Part shown: positions 8,272-16,274 of the stretch, in pieces
Layout of the letters: each line of letters starts with the position of its first letter
Numbering within the stretch: position 1 is the stretch's first letter
The notes under the pieces: model-generated
Databases searched by the model: none
What the model was told of the DNA's origin: nothing
The model's input: only the letters and a program-made list of their open reading frames with translations
Assembly: GCA_964394395.1 (NCBI GenBank)
Contig: CAYMWV010000004.1
Location: forward strand, 1-59,884
DNA: 59,884 bases
Source of the DNA: Sediminispirochaeta sp964394395
Lineage (GTDB): Bacteria; Spirochaetota; Spirochaetia; DSM-16054; Sediminispirochaetaceae
Direction of reading: 5' to 3'
Program-made: the position numbers and the translations under genes

Positions 8272-8469
8272 TTAAGAATCTTTTTTCTTCACAGCGAGGT
8301 AAACCGATAGCCCCTCTTCCTTTCGGATAGAATGGGAGCGGGGCCACTTTTCCTCCATCCGGGAACCACCAAAAGAAGTTTCTTTCTCAGCCTGCATATG
8401 TGAACAGGGAGGGCTATCAATCCCCACAGCACAGATGAGCGATACACTCTCAGCTTTGGTCCTCATCAT
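8272..8469 (-). CDS. Small hypothetical ORF behind pspA
   Basis: 65-codon frame starting ATGATGAGG that overlaps the pspA stop by 20 bp and ends in a basic tail, 'AVKKKDS'. The composition is soluble and not obviously random, but no family, signal peptide or strong ribosome site is seen. It may be a real downstream member of the pspA operon, a gene remnant, or chance. Confidence 0.3.
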   Translation of the reverse strand: MMRTKAESVSLICAVGIDSPPCSHMQAEKETSFGGSRMEEKWPRSHSIRKEEGLSVYLAVKKKDS

Positions 8470-9133
8470 TCATTCGCTGCTTCAGATCCTCCAGGAGTAA
8501 ATCGGCACTGCCGCTATTATCTTCCAGAGCCTCGAACTGACGCTCTATATCATCCTTGACTGGTCCTTCCAGTTCCTGGTACGCCTCATTTTCAGCTTCC
8601 ATCTTGTCAACCTTCTCACTTAGCCGGTCGAAGGCATCAAAGGCGCTGCTTTGATTGATCCCCTTGATGGTATCCTGCATCCGCTGCTGAGCTTTTGCCC
8701 GTTTTGCCCGGGCGATGAGCAGGTTTCGCTTTCGCTGAGCCTCATCTATCTTCTGCTGAAGCTGTCGAAGGCTCTGCTTAAGCGATTCTACCGACTCATG
8801 CTGGCCTTCCAGTTGTTCCCGGTACTGGCCAGCCTCTTCCATATACTCCTTTTTTCGCAGGAGCGCCTCTTTAGCCAGATCATCCTTTCCGGCCCGTACA
8901 GCAAGCTTCGCCTTTTCCTCCCATTCCTGGGCAGTGGCAAGGGTCTGCTTCAGCTGCCGTTCAAGTTTCTTTTCATCGGCGATAGCACCGGCCACACTCT
9001 TTTTCGATTCAATCATCTGCTTGTTCATGTCAATAATGACCTGATCAAGCATTTTCTCGGGATCTTCAGCCCGGCTGATCATATCGTTGAGATTTCCTTT
9101 TACCATTCTCCTAAAACGCTGAAAGAAGCCCAT
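8450..9133 (-). CDS. pspA: PspA/IM30 (ESCRT-III-like) membrane-stress protein
   Basis: Peripheral membrane protein that oligomerises on stressed or leaky inner membrane and helps maintain it. The 227 residues begin with the amphipathic 'MGFFQRFRRMVKGNLND' helix, followed by 'DPEKMLDQVIIDMN', and then an almost continuous coiled coil rich in Lys, Glu and Gln, which is the typical PspA layout and length. It is the last main gene of an operon with a STAS/zinc-ribbon protein (9553-10104) and a YbjN protein (9157-9540), all read from a strong consensus promoter at 10138-10166. No PspF-type sigma-54 site is evident, so control probably differs from E. coli. Confidence 0.9.
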   Translation of the reverse strand: MGFFQRFRRMVKGNLNDMISRAEDPEKMLDQVIIDMNKQMIESKKSVAGAIADEKKLERQLKQTLATAQEWEEKAKLAVRAGKDDLAKEALLRKKEYMEEAGQYREQLEGQHESVESLKQSLRQLQQKIDEAQRKRNLLIARAKRAKAQQRMQDTIKGINQSSAFDAFDRLSEKVDKMEAENEAYQELEGPVKDDIERQFEALEDNSGSADLLLEDLKQRMNDEDQS

Positions 9134-9156
9134 GGACGAGTCTCCTTGATTATCTG

Positions 9157-9540
9157 TTATCGAAACTCCGCAAGGGTGCGGTAGTGTTGGGATAGTGCCA
9201 GACCAATGGCATCCAGGGAAGCTTGAAGCTCCTCCAGATCCATGGTAGCCGATCTGAGTGTATCGATGAGGATTACCTCATCACCATTGATGCCGTATGC
9301 CCCATGAATAAGGTCGCTGGCATTAAGGGTAAGGAGGGTGTGAAAAAACCTTTCCCGATCCCTTGCGGGGACGTTCATCACCTTAACCTGAATAATCACC
9401 AAGGGATCATCTATGCTTACCACCACCTGCTCAAGACCTCGGCCCGGCTCATGGATGATATAGGTGTTTTCTCCCAGATCTTCATATTCAAGATCAAGAT
9501 TCAGTAAGTACCGCTCTACCGAATTCATGCCATTATCCAT
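9157..9540 (-). CDS. YbjN-domain protein
   Basis: 127-residue soluble protein with the alpha/beta pattern of the YbjN family (related in fold to type III secretion chaperones). It has an N-terminal helix 'SVERYLLNLDLEYED', a strand series 'VVVSIDDPLVIIQVKV', the segment 'LLTLNASDLIHGAYGING' and a C-terminal helix. YbjN proteins often sit beside PspA and are thought to act as small adaptors or chaperones. ATG 9540 has AAGGATGG a suitable distance upstream; ATG 9528 is possible. Lies between the STAS gene (12-bp gap) and pspA (23-bp gap), so the three are one operon and presumably one envelope-stress module. Confidence 0.75.
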   Translation of the reverse strand: MDNGMNSVERYLLNLDLEYEDLGENTYIIHEPGRGLEQVVVSIDDPLVIIQVKVMNVPARDRERFFHTLLTLNASDLIHGAYGINGDEVILIDTLRSATMDLEELQASLDAIGLALSQHYRTLAEFR

Positions 9541-9552
9541 ATAGACCCATCC

Positions 9553-10104
9553 TTATCCAAGAAAAACCTGTCCCGAATTGTCAATTGCCAGGATAGTCTT
9601 GCACTCGCTGCAGCGGAACCTACCAGCCTTGGTGGCCTTCAACTTCTTGCTGCAGATGGGACACTGGAAAATCTTCGGGAACACATCAGTGGGACTCCCC
9701 TTCCCTTCAGAGGAGAAAAACTCTACCGCCTCATTGAGATTATCCTTGATATTGAAAAACTGGCTGAAGCCAAGAAGCTGGAAAACTTCATACACCTTTG
9801 GCTGGATCTCGAGAAGGACCAGATCTCCCCCCCTCGGTTTTACAGCCTTGAGAAAAGCGGTAAAAGAGCCAATACCGGTACTCGATACGTAGTTCAGACC
9901 ACCACAGTTGAAGATAAGTTTGCTATAACCGTTCTCAACTGCCTTGGTCACCCGTTTTTGAAAGAAATTGGAGTTATAGGTATCGATATACCCCGTGAGA
10001 TAAAGGACCAAACACCCCTCTACTTCATCAACCTTCTGGAGACGAATTTTCAGGCTGTCATCTTTTTCATCATCAAAGCCGGATACAATATCATTGTTAT
10101 TCAT
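9553..10104 (-). CDS. STAS-domain anti-sigma antagonist-like protein with C-terminal zinc ribbon
   Basis: Residues about 15-130 form a STAS domain, the fold of anti-anti-sigma factors such as SpoIIAA/RsbV. The predicted phosphorylation site is in 'YVSSTGIGSF'. The last 45 residues carry a zinc-ribbon pattern, 'CPICSKK' then 'CSEC'. The fusion suggests a switch protein that responds to a Ser/Thr kinase and binds a partner or nucleic acid through the ribbon. It heads the operon with YbjN and PspA. AAGGTGG stands before ATG 10104. No kinase or phosphatase partner is encoded nearby. Role in envelope-stress signalling is inference from neighbours. Confidence 0.8.
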   Translation of the reverse strand: MNNNDIVSGFDDEKDDSLKIRLQKVDEVEGCLVLYLTGYIDTYNSNFFQKRVTKAVENGYSKLIFNCGGLNYVSSTGIGSFTAFLKAVKPRGGDLVLLEIQPKVYEVFQLLGFSQFFNIKDNLNEAVEFFSSEGKGSPTDVFPKIFQCPICSKKLKATKAGRFRCSECKTILAIDNSGQVFLG

Positions 10105-10137
10105 GGGCCACCTTCTACCTTCTTAACGCTCTCAGTA

Positions 10138-10166
10138 ATACTATGCACTTCTGCGGAATTTGTCAA
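10138..10166 (-). promoter_or_regulatory. Sigma-70-type promoter of the STAS-ybjN-pspA operon
   Basis: On the minus strand TTGACA (10161-10166), a 17-bp spacer and TAGTAT (10138-10143) match the vegetative consensus closely, about 35 bp upstream of the STAS start codon. Confidence 0.75.
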
Positions 10167-10202
10167 ATAACCCCTGCCCTGATTTATGAAAAAGGAAGCA
10201 TA

Positions 10203-10823
10203 ATGCTTGACCGGGGCCCTGCTCCGTTCTACAATACCACAATGAGACGAAGCTTTCATCACATTTTTTCCCCCTTTGCCCTCCCTTTCCTCCTCTTTTT
10301 CTCTCTCTCCCTCTCTTTTTTGGGATTTCCTCTCCTTGCCCAGGAGGCAGAACAGCAGGCAGAAGAGGAAACACTTCTTCCAATTGTTGAAGAAGATGAG
10401 GACGGAATCATTCTCAAAGGGGCCATGGAGCCGGATTTGACCCTCAAGAGGCTCTACCAGACGGTAAATTCTCCCCGGGCAGAGGCGATCGATCAGAACA
10501 GCTTTCTGGTCATCTCCGGAGTGGTATCAGCCAGGGAGGTTCTGCAGCCGAAAGATATGGGTTTTATCGGTTTGCTGGAGATCACCATAGGAGAGTGGAA
10601 GGGCACTGAGTCGGTAGAAAGATACCGTTGTTATGTCCAGCTCGAGGGGGAGCACTTTTCGGGGCTGATTCCGGAGGGAAGAAGCAGGAACCCGGACCCC
10701 CGGGAGATAGCCCTGAACCAACCGGTCCTGGTTTTCGGGACCTATATAGGGTTCAGTGAAGATGGCGCGGGCAAACGCTATCCTGTCCTCTTGGGTCAGA
10801 AAGTTCGTAAGCTCTCCAGGTAG
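10203..10823 (+). CDS. Exported protein of unknown function
   Basis: No family recognised. ATG 10203 has AGGAAG upstream; ATG 10242 would give a cleaner signal peptide but has no ribosome site. A strongly hydrophobic segment ending 'FPLLAQEAEQ' looks like a signal sequence with cleavage after LLA. An acidic linker and a compact domain of about 140 residues follow. The domain is rich in beta strands ('FIGLLEITIGEWKG', 'PVLVFGTYIGFSE') and contains a Cys in 'YRCYVQLEG'. The strand pattern suggests an OB-like or beta-barrel periplasmic fold, but this is only impression. Divergent from the pspA operon, sharing a 98-bp intergenic region with it, so co-regulation with envelope stress is possible. 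Confidence 0.6.
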   Translation: MLDRGPAPFYNTTMRRSFHHIFSPFALPFLLFFSLSLSFLGFPLLAQEAEQQAEEETLLPIVEEDEDGIILKGAMEPDLTLKRLYQTVNSPRAEAIDQNSFLVISGVVSAREVLQPKDMGFIGLLEITIGEWKGTESVERYRCYVQLEGEHFSGLIPEGRSRNPDPREIALNQPVLVFGTYIGFSEDGAGKRYPVLLGQKVRKLSR

Positions 10824-10959
10824 GCCTTGCTCATTTTGGCTATACCACCCTTCACAGCAGAGCTGCGGGGTCAGCTATTCCAAGGACCCAGCTGTTGTAA
10901 AGAGGCCGTTTTTACCCAGGCAAGTTTCCATTGTGCGCAGGAACAGTAAAAAAGAGAGC

Positions 10960-12155
10960 TCAAAACAGAGAGAGCTGCTTCGGACCCGGAATCTCTATGG
11001 TTCCTATTCTATCTCGATACGTTTTCCCCTTCTCAAGCAACAAGAGCTGTTCCCTGGTTATGATTCGCTCTTTCCCAGAGAAAAGCATCACCTTTTTCAA
11101 TGCATTGATAAGTTCTCGAACATTGCCCGGCCAGGGCAGTTGACACAGCCTCCCGAGAGCCGGTTCAGTAATGGAATACCCCTCTTCCAGAACCATGCTT
11201 ACAATAGGCATGATATCTTCAGGCCGCTCCCGCAGGGGCGGTAAGTCCAGATCGAGACAGGAGAGACGGTAGTAGAGATCCTCTCTAAAGGTACGCTCCC
11301 GGACCATCTGTTGAAGGTCCCGATTGGTAGCGGAAATGTATCTGACATCGAATACCCGTTCCCGCTCTCCACCAAGCCTGCAAACTGTTCCAGTCTCGAT
11401 CACCCGCAACAGTTTTGCCTGAATAACTGGAGAAAGTTCTCCAATCTCATCAAGGAACAGAGTACCCCCATTTGCCCGTTCGAAGAGCCCCGGTTTACTT
11501 ATCGCTCCAGTGTAGGCACCCCGTTCACTTCCAAACAACTCCGACTCAGCTAGCGAATCTGGGATAGAGGCACAGTTGATGGCAGAGAGTGGTTTATCTC
11601 CCCGCTTTGATAGTTTGTGGATATGACGGGCAAAGAGTTCTTTTCCTGTGCCACTCTCACCGGTGATAAGTACCTGATAGTCCGATAAAGCGTACGTTTC
11701 TGCCAGCTCTTTTACCCTCAGAAGCGCTTCACTCTCGCCAACTATTGCAGTTCCCTGAATAGTTCTTATGTNNNNNNNNNNNNNNNNNNNNNNNNNNNNN
11801 NNNNNNNNNNNNNNNNNNNNNNNNNNNNNNNNNNNNNNNNNNNNNNNNNNNNNNNNNNNNNNNNNNNNNNNGCCCCCCGGGCCATCGCCTCCTTCTCGAC
11901 ATGGGGATCCCCCATTCCGGTAATCACCAGTATGGGCGAAGGATTTTCCCGGCCTTCCCCAAACCGGTCCAAGAGCTCCAAACCATGTATGTCGGGAAGT
12001 AAAAGGTCGAGCAAGACCAGGTCGGGAGAAGTTCGCAGCCACTGCTGGCTGCCCTCAACACCCGTCCCAGCTAAGAGCACCCGATACCCGGGAAGCGAAG
12101 CTTTGACCATCTCACCGTGGCGCAAATCATCATCGATGCAAAGAATTGTTTTCAT
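10960..12155 (-). CDS. NtrC-type response regulator (receiver + sigma-54 AAA+ domain) without HTH domain
   Basis: The N-terminal receiver has 'CIDDDL' acidic residues, phospho-acceptor 'LVLLDLLLPD' and the 'ITGMGD' Thr, then enters the 100-N gap. After the gap comes a complete AAA+ domain: Walker A 'GESGTGKE', the sigma-54 contact loop as GAYTGA (usually GAFTGA), Walker B 'GGTLFLDEIGE', and 'WPGNVREL'. Only about 45 residues follow NVREL, with no Fis-type helix-turn-helix, so it probably activates sigma-54 RNA polymerase from solution, as described for FlgR of Helicobacter. The two coding parts (284 and 812 nt) join in frame only if the missing stretch is 3n+2 nt, so the true gap is not exactly 100. 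The missing piece should hold the receiver's conserved Lys and the linker. Confidence 0.85.
11772..11871. other. Scaffold gap of 100 N inside the response-regulator gene
   Basis: Run of 100 unknown bases, a conventional placeholder length. The flanking bases do not overlap one another. Protein homology says about 30-45 residues are missing here, so this is a genuine gap. Confidence 0.95.
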
Positions 12156-12244
12156 AACCGTTGCACAGCATACTTGAACCTGACTATATAAAGCTTTCTT
12201 AATTGTAATACTCAGGTATTAATGGGAATGAGAAAACAGGAAAA

Positions 12245-13309
12245 TTACCACACACATGTATATATCCTGCTGTTTGTATCTTGCTGTTTATATCTTTTGT
12301 AGAGCTTACAGGCCTGATAATAGGGGTCTAAAGGGCGGAAAGATGAAGCAATATCACAGCGATACAATTCTAGAAGTGCGGGGAAGAGGGGATTATCCAT
12401 CGCTTCCTGCAAAAAACTTGGGCTGGTGGTTCTGAGAAAAGAGGGGAGCATGTGCTGCTCTACTATAAAAGTGAGTTCATCTATTTTTTCCCGAGGAAAA
12501 GCAAGCCCTTCAAGAAACTTACGGCTCCGATATGCGCCAATCTGGGCATGGCGGTGAAACCGGTTACCGGAATGCTCTTCAGCAAAAGCTTTTCCACAAT
12601 CGTGGAGGAGAATGGCCATCCCAAGGTAGGGATCCCGCCTTTTCTGATGGCTGATAGCGTTAAGGGTATGCTCCCACACATTCCCTTCAGGGTGAAACTC
12701 CTTGCTCTGTTCAACCTCTCCCATCCTCTGAAGAAGGGGCCAATGGTTCTTGATAAAGCCGCAGTTTCCAAGGAAGGCCAATCCCTTTTCTGCATGCCGG
12801 CCTCCGAGAATGAGGAGAAGCAGCACCCGCTGCTCATCCCTGCTAAGCGGATCTCCCCGAAATTCGGGAACCTCTTTGGTGTGGATTGAGAGGGGGTAGC
12901 GGGATATGAGAATAGCCGCTTCTGCAGCATCATACCAGGAAGGAAAGGCAGCAGAGTCAAGCGCAATATCACTCTTTCTCAGCTCCCGATAGCAGTTATG
13001 GGGATCCCGATAGATCCCCCGGCCGGGCATTTTCAGTAATCGTGCCTGCAGAATACTACTGGAGGGTTCAAGCTCCAGATTATCGAGGCAACGAACCATC
13101 ACCTCCGAATTATCCGGCAGGGACCACACCACATCGGCCCATTCAAACCCGGGAAAGCTCAAATCCCCGGGCAATTTAGCAAGATCCGGCAGCGTCGCCT
13201 CTGTACCAATAATCTGACAGGGGATAGAGCTATTGGATGGAGGATCAAAATAGGCTTCCAGGGCGCTCCAGAGGATGTATGCCGAGTTGTGTCCTGCTTC
13301 ATGCAGCAT
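12245..13309 (-). CDS. HD-domain protein resembling a degenerate CCA-adding enzyme
   Basis: The C-terminal half has an HD domain of the kind fused to tRNA nucleotidyltransferases ('VWEHTLNAI', 'AILLHDCGKA', a later 'FIVEQHML'), so metal-dependent phosphohydrolase activity is plausible. The N-terminal half follows the order of a class II nucleotidyltransferase: a 'SAYILWSALEAYF' helix, then 'EWADVVWSL', 'RGIYRDP' and 'CYRELRKS'. The usual 'GGxxRD' and catalytic DxD residues are absent, so nucleotide transfer looks lost. The start is uncertain. The frame is open to 13516, but the nrnA stop at 13368 and the lack of family resemblance argue for a start between 13366 and the ATG at 13309. Probably translated together with nrnA. 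Confidence 0.6.
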   Translation of the reverse strand: MLHEAGHNSAYILWSALEAYFDPPSNSSIPCQIIGTEATLPDLAKLPGDLSFPGFEWADVVWSLPDNSEVMVRCLDNLELEPSSSILQARLLKMPGRGIYRDPHNCYRELRKSDIALDSAAFPSWYDAAEAAILISRYPLSIHTKEVPEFRGDPLSRDEQRVLLLLILGGRHAEKGLAFLGNCGFIKNHWPLLQRMGEVEQSKEFHPEGNVWEHTLNAISHQKRRDPYLGMAILLHDCGKAFAEEHSGNRFHRHAQIGAYRSRKFLEGLAFPREKIDELTFIVEQHMLPSFLRTTSPSFLQEAMDNPLFPALLELYRCDIASSFRPLDPYYQACKLYKRYKQQDTNSRIYTCVW

Positions 13310-13367
13310 GCAGATGGGGTCCACCCTGGAAAGGTAACAGGAAAGGGCTGGGTGGGCAAGGATCAGA

Positions 13368-14411
13368 TCAGAGCAGGGGCTTCCATACGGCGTTGGGATA
13401 ACCGAGGAGGGAGCCGAAACTCTCCTGCAACTCTCTAACCAGCACGTCCTGCTTCTCCCGGTCCATCCCGGAAAGATCAACAAAACCGCCGGCGGTGGTT
13501 TCATGTCCCCCCACATTGTCGGGGTTCAGAGGCAACTTTTTGATCAGCGTTCCCGCATTCTGCTTTGGAGAACTACTCCTGATAGACATAATCAATTGAT
13601 CCTCATAATACCCCGTAGTCAGCACCAGCGTTATCCGGTCGTGCTTCAGGAGAAAATCCGCCATCTCCGCAACAATTTCCGGATGGACGATCTTTTCAAG
13701 ATGGCTGGTAATCAGGTTACGGTGTACCTGGGCATTGTTTATGGCGTTACCCAGCTGGATAAAGTAGTGATGGGGAAGTTTAGCGTTGATGATATCCGCC
13801 AGTTTCCTGATACTGGCCCGTACATAGACCGAGAGATAGGCCTTGATGTCTACCCTTTCAGCTTCCCGAAACATGTTCTGGGTTTCCGAGCTGATTGCGT
13901 AAGAGAGAGCGGTGGCGAGGTCGGCGGAAACAGCTATTCCAGCCCCATCAAGCAGATGTATCAGAAGAGTAGCGGAAGCTCCCACATCAGGTTGCACCAG
14001 AATAAAGGGAGCCTTGGTATCTTTTCGAAGAGGATGGTGATCTATAACAATATCGCAGGGGGAATCTGCATTGAGCACATTATTTCCCGCTCCTGGCTGG
14101 GAATCAACCATTGCCACACAATCATACTTCGACAACTTGATCCGGTTGTACTGCTTCATGGAGATATCAAGGAGCTTTATCATCCTCCGGTTCTCGGCCC
14201 GGGCGATGATTCCACTATACGCAATACTCGCCTCTGTTTCGGTAATCTCCTGGACAAGCAGCTTCAAGGCTGCCGCCCCGGCAATAGCATCAGGGTCGGG
14301 GTGGTTGTGGGTAAGGATAAGAAGCTGTTTTTTTCCTTGAAGAACCCCTTTCAGCTGCTCAAGAATCGAAGAGGTGTTCTGCATCCACTCACTTTCTTCC
14401 TCATTGCTCAT
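13368..14411 (-). CDS. DHH/DHHA1 phosphoesterase, NrnA-like nanoRNase / pAp phosphatase
   Basis: Predicted Mn-dependent exonuclease that degrades 2-5-nt RNAs and may dephosphorylate 3'-phosphoadenosine 5'-phosphate. DHH-family motifs are in order: 'NHPDPDAIAGA' (I), 'AMVDSQPG' (II), 'IDHHP' (III), then the C-terminal DHHA1 domain with the substrate-binding 'GGHETTAGG'. 347 aa from ATG 14411, which has AAGGTG just upstream; longer frames to 14447 have none. DHH proteins of this subgroup can also act on cyclic dinucleotides, which cannot be excluded. Its stop lies close to the start of the HD-domain gene, so the two are likely one transcript for RNA or nucleotide turnover. Confidence 0.85.
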   Translation of the reverse strand: MSNEEESEWMQNTSSILEQLKGVLQGKKQLLILTHNHPDPDAIAGAAALKLLVQEITETEASIAYSGIIARAENRRMIKLLDISMKQYNRIKLSKYDCVAMVDSQPGAGNNVLNADSPCDIVIDHHPLRKDTKAPFILVQPDVGASATLLIHLLDGAGIAVSADLATALSYAISSETQNMFREAERVDIKAYLSVYVRASIRKLADIINAKLPHHYFIQLGNAINNAQVHRNLITSHLEKIVHPEIVAEMADFLLKHDRITLVLTTGYYEDQLIMSIRSSSPKQNAGTLIKKLPLNPDNVGGHETTAGGFVDLSGMDREKQDVLVRELQESFGSLLGYPNAVWKPLL

Positions 14412-14519
14412 ACACCTTGATTGTGGAGAAAGGAAGGGAAATGTCAATACTGAAGAAGATGACTTAACGTAAATTTACCCTGGCATCCCGGAAGAAGGGG
14501 AGTTATACTAACTAAAGCA

Positions 14520-15875
14520 ATGAAAAAAAATGGATCAACACAGCTTCCGGGCTTGATCAAAGGTGATAGAACCGGCGTGCATTCCATCGCTTTTATGTGG
14601 TGGTACTGCTTTTACGCCCTTTTAACTGCGGGGAAACTGGCCGTGGCTCCTCAATGTATACCCAGATATCGGGAACTAATCACCTGGAACGGTATTCTCT
14701 TCCTTCTGATCACCCTATCCTACATAATCCTGAAAAAAGGGATAATCAAGAAGCGCAGTATTGAGACCGCAATAAAGGATATTCCCCTTCTCGCCTTCTT
14801 CATCTACCATCTTTACGAGGTAGAACTGTTTCTGCCGATTCTTTCCACGGAGCATTTCATCCCAGGACTCTTTATCACCCTCTCCCTGCTCATTTTCTCC
14901 CTGGTCCTGGCTGTCATCGCCCTCTATGAGCATATTATCAGGCTCCTTTTCCTGGCCGGAGTTCATGGAATCTATATCACCGCTATCACCAGACGGATCC
15001 AGGAAGGTTCACTCTTTCTCACCTTCCTGCTTTTATTCCAGGTTCTTTCTCTCATGATTATTTTCAGATCCATGAAGATCATCATCAACCAGTCTGCAAG
15101 AAGCAGCCGTCTCCTCAGAAAGCAGAGAGCCCTGAACCAGCAGATAGCAGCCTCGGAAAAGCAGTTGATGGACCAGGAGAGGCTCATCTCAATTGTGCGA
15201 TTAAGCACCGGCTTGAATCATGATATTAATAACCCCCTGACCTATCTAAAGGGAAACCAATACTTCCTTCATAAACTCACAAAAACCTTGAGGTCCGATG
15301 CTTCACAAAAAGAGAAAGGGAAAGCTCTTGAACAGATGGAGCAGATCCTACAGGAAGATGACTACGGTCTTGAACAAATCACCAAGGTGGTAGAAAGGCT
15401 GAAACTATTTACCAGCCGATCCAGCTCAAACCCTGAACTGTTTGATATTGGAAAAGTTCTCTCTTCCTGTATCGAAATTGAAAAAAAGAGCATGATAAAG
15501 CGTGTCCGTTTCATCTTCAAGCAGGATGGACCGGCAAAGATCTTTGGTAGAACTGCAGATTTCATGAGCATCTCTGCAACCTTGATAGATAACTGCATCG
15601 CCTCCTTCCCCAAAGCTGCCGAGGAAGTACCGGGAAAGGAGTACCTAATCTCGGTATCGGTAGAGAGTGATGGTCAAAGGCTGCTCGTTTCGATCTCTGA
15701 TAACAGTCCAGGGATTGATCCCGATATCCTCCTGGATGGCACATGGATGCAGTTCAGTATCGGAATCGCCATGTGTAAAACGATTCTCCATGAACATGGT
15801 GGTACTCTGAAGAAAGAGTCAGTAAGAGGAGAGGGGACCCGTTATCTCATTACCCTACCCCGGGAGAAGGGCTAG
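14520..15875 (+). CDS. Membrane sensor histidine kinase
   Basis: 451 residues. The first 190 hold about six hydrophobic helices, a multi-span membrane sensor without a large periplasmic domain. A coiled-coil linker ('LNQQIAASEKQLMDQE') leads to a divergent H-box, 'STGLNHDINNPLTYLKG', where His is the predicted phospho-acceptor and the 'HDINNPL' form is typical of kinases lacking the usual 'HELRTPL'. The ATPase part has N-box 'LIDNCIASF', 'SDNSPGI' and a G2-like 'GGTLKKESVRGEGT'. No HAMP, PAS or receiver domain. No response regulator is adjacent; the sigma-54 regulator at 10960-12155 or the single-domain regulator at 35288 could be partners but nothing here proves it. Confidence 0.85.
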   Translation: MKKNGSTQLPGLIKGDRTGVHSIAFMWWYCFYALLTAGKLAVAPQCIPRYRELITWNGILFLLITLSYIILKKGIIKKRSIETAIKDIPLLAFFIYHLYEVELFLPILSTEHFIPGLFITLSLLIFSLVLAVIALYEHIIRLLFLAGVHGIYITAITRRIQEGSLFLTFLLLFQVLSLMIIFRSMKIIINQSARSSRLLRKQRALNQQIAASEKQLMDQERLISIVRLSTGLNHDINNPLTYLKGNQYFLHKLTKTLRSDASQKEKGKALEQMEQILQEDDYGLEQITKVVERLKLFTSRSSSNPELFDIGKVLSSCIEIEKKSMIKRVRFIFKQDGPAKIFGRTADFMSISATLIDNCIASFPKAAEEVPGKEYLISVSVESDGQRLLVSISDNSPGIDPDILLDGTWMQFSIGIAMCKTILHEHGGTLKKESVRGEGTRYLITLPREKG

Positions 15876-15895
15876 GTAGAGTTGTTAGTCAGGGC

Positions 15896-15942
15896 TTGAC
15901 GAAAAGTAATATATATAGTATTATCTTTATATAGATAATACT
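15896..15942 (+). promoter_or_regulatory. Glutaredoxin promoter with overlapping perfect inverted repeat (operator)
   Basis: TTGACG (15896-15901), 17-bp spacer and TATTAT (15919-15924) form a near-consensus promoter. A perfect 10-bp inverted repeat, AGTATTATCT (15917-15926) and AGATAATACT (15933-15942), with a 6-bp spacer, covers the -10 element and the expected start point. This is the classic position for a repressor. The sequence is loosely like Fur/PerR-type AT-rich sites, but the regulator is unknown. Confidence 0.75.
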
Positions 15943-15964
15943 TAACAAGAAGGAGATGCAGTTT

Positions 15965-16195
15965 ATGGCAGTGACAATTTACACCACCCCATCCTGTGGA
16001 TATTGCGTAAAAGCAAAAGAGTATTTCCGCAACCATAAGATCAACTTTGTGGAGCACAATGTAGCATCAAACATGCAGAAAGCAGATGAAATGGTCAAGA
16101 AGTCGGGGCAGATGGGTGTTCCGGTTATTGATATAAATGGCCGTATCATTATCGGTTTTAACCAACCGGAGATAGAACGCGCCCTGCACAGATAG
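15965..16195 (+). CDS. Glutaredoxin-like thiol oxidoreductase
   Basis: 76-residue thioredoxin-fold protein with the N-terminal strand 'AVTIYTTPSCGYCVKAK', containing the active-site CGYC, a cis-Pro in 'MGVPVIDING', and the 'GFNQPEIERAL' C-terminal helix. Size and active site fit the small NrdH/glutaredoxin-like group that reduces disulfides using glutathione or thioredoxin reductase. ATG 15965 is chosen over ATG 15956 because AGGAG (15951-15955) is 9 nt away from the former and touches the latter. It is monocistronic, with its own promoter/operator upstream and a strong terminator downstream, suggesting separate, probably redox- or metal-linked, control. Confidence 0.9.
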   Translation: MAVTIYTTPSCGYCVKAKEYFRNHKINFVEHNVASNMQKADEMVKKSGQMGVPVIDINGRIIIGFNQPEIERALHR

Positions 16196-16230
16196 GCATA
16201 GCCTATCTTGTCCATATACCCCCACTTTTA

Positions 16231-16267
16231 GCCGCCATCGACCCCGCAGGGGATGGCGGCTTTTTTT
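16231..16267 (+). terminator. Rho-independent terminator after the glutaredoxin gene
   Basis: GCCGCCATC (16231-16239) pairs with GATGGCGGC (16252-16260) around a CCCC/GGGG inner stem, followed by seven T at 16261-16267. It also lies at the 3' side of the convergent methyltransferase gene. Confidence 0.93.
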
Positions 16268-16274
16268 CATTCCA

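Noticed and set aside
13503..14420. Plus-strand frame of 305 codons
   Set aside because: It is the antisense shadow of the nrnA-like gene, which has clear DHH motifs; the plus-strand translation has no family features.
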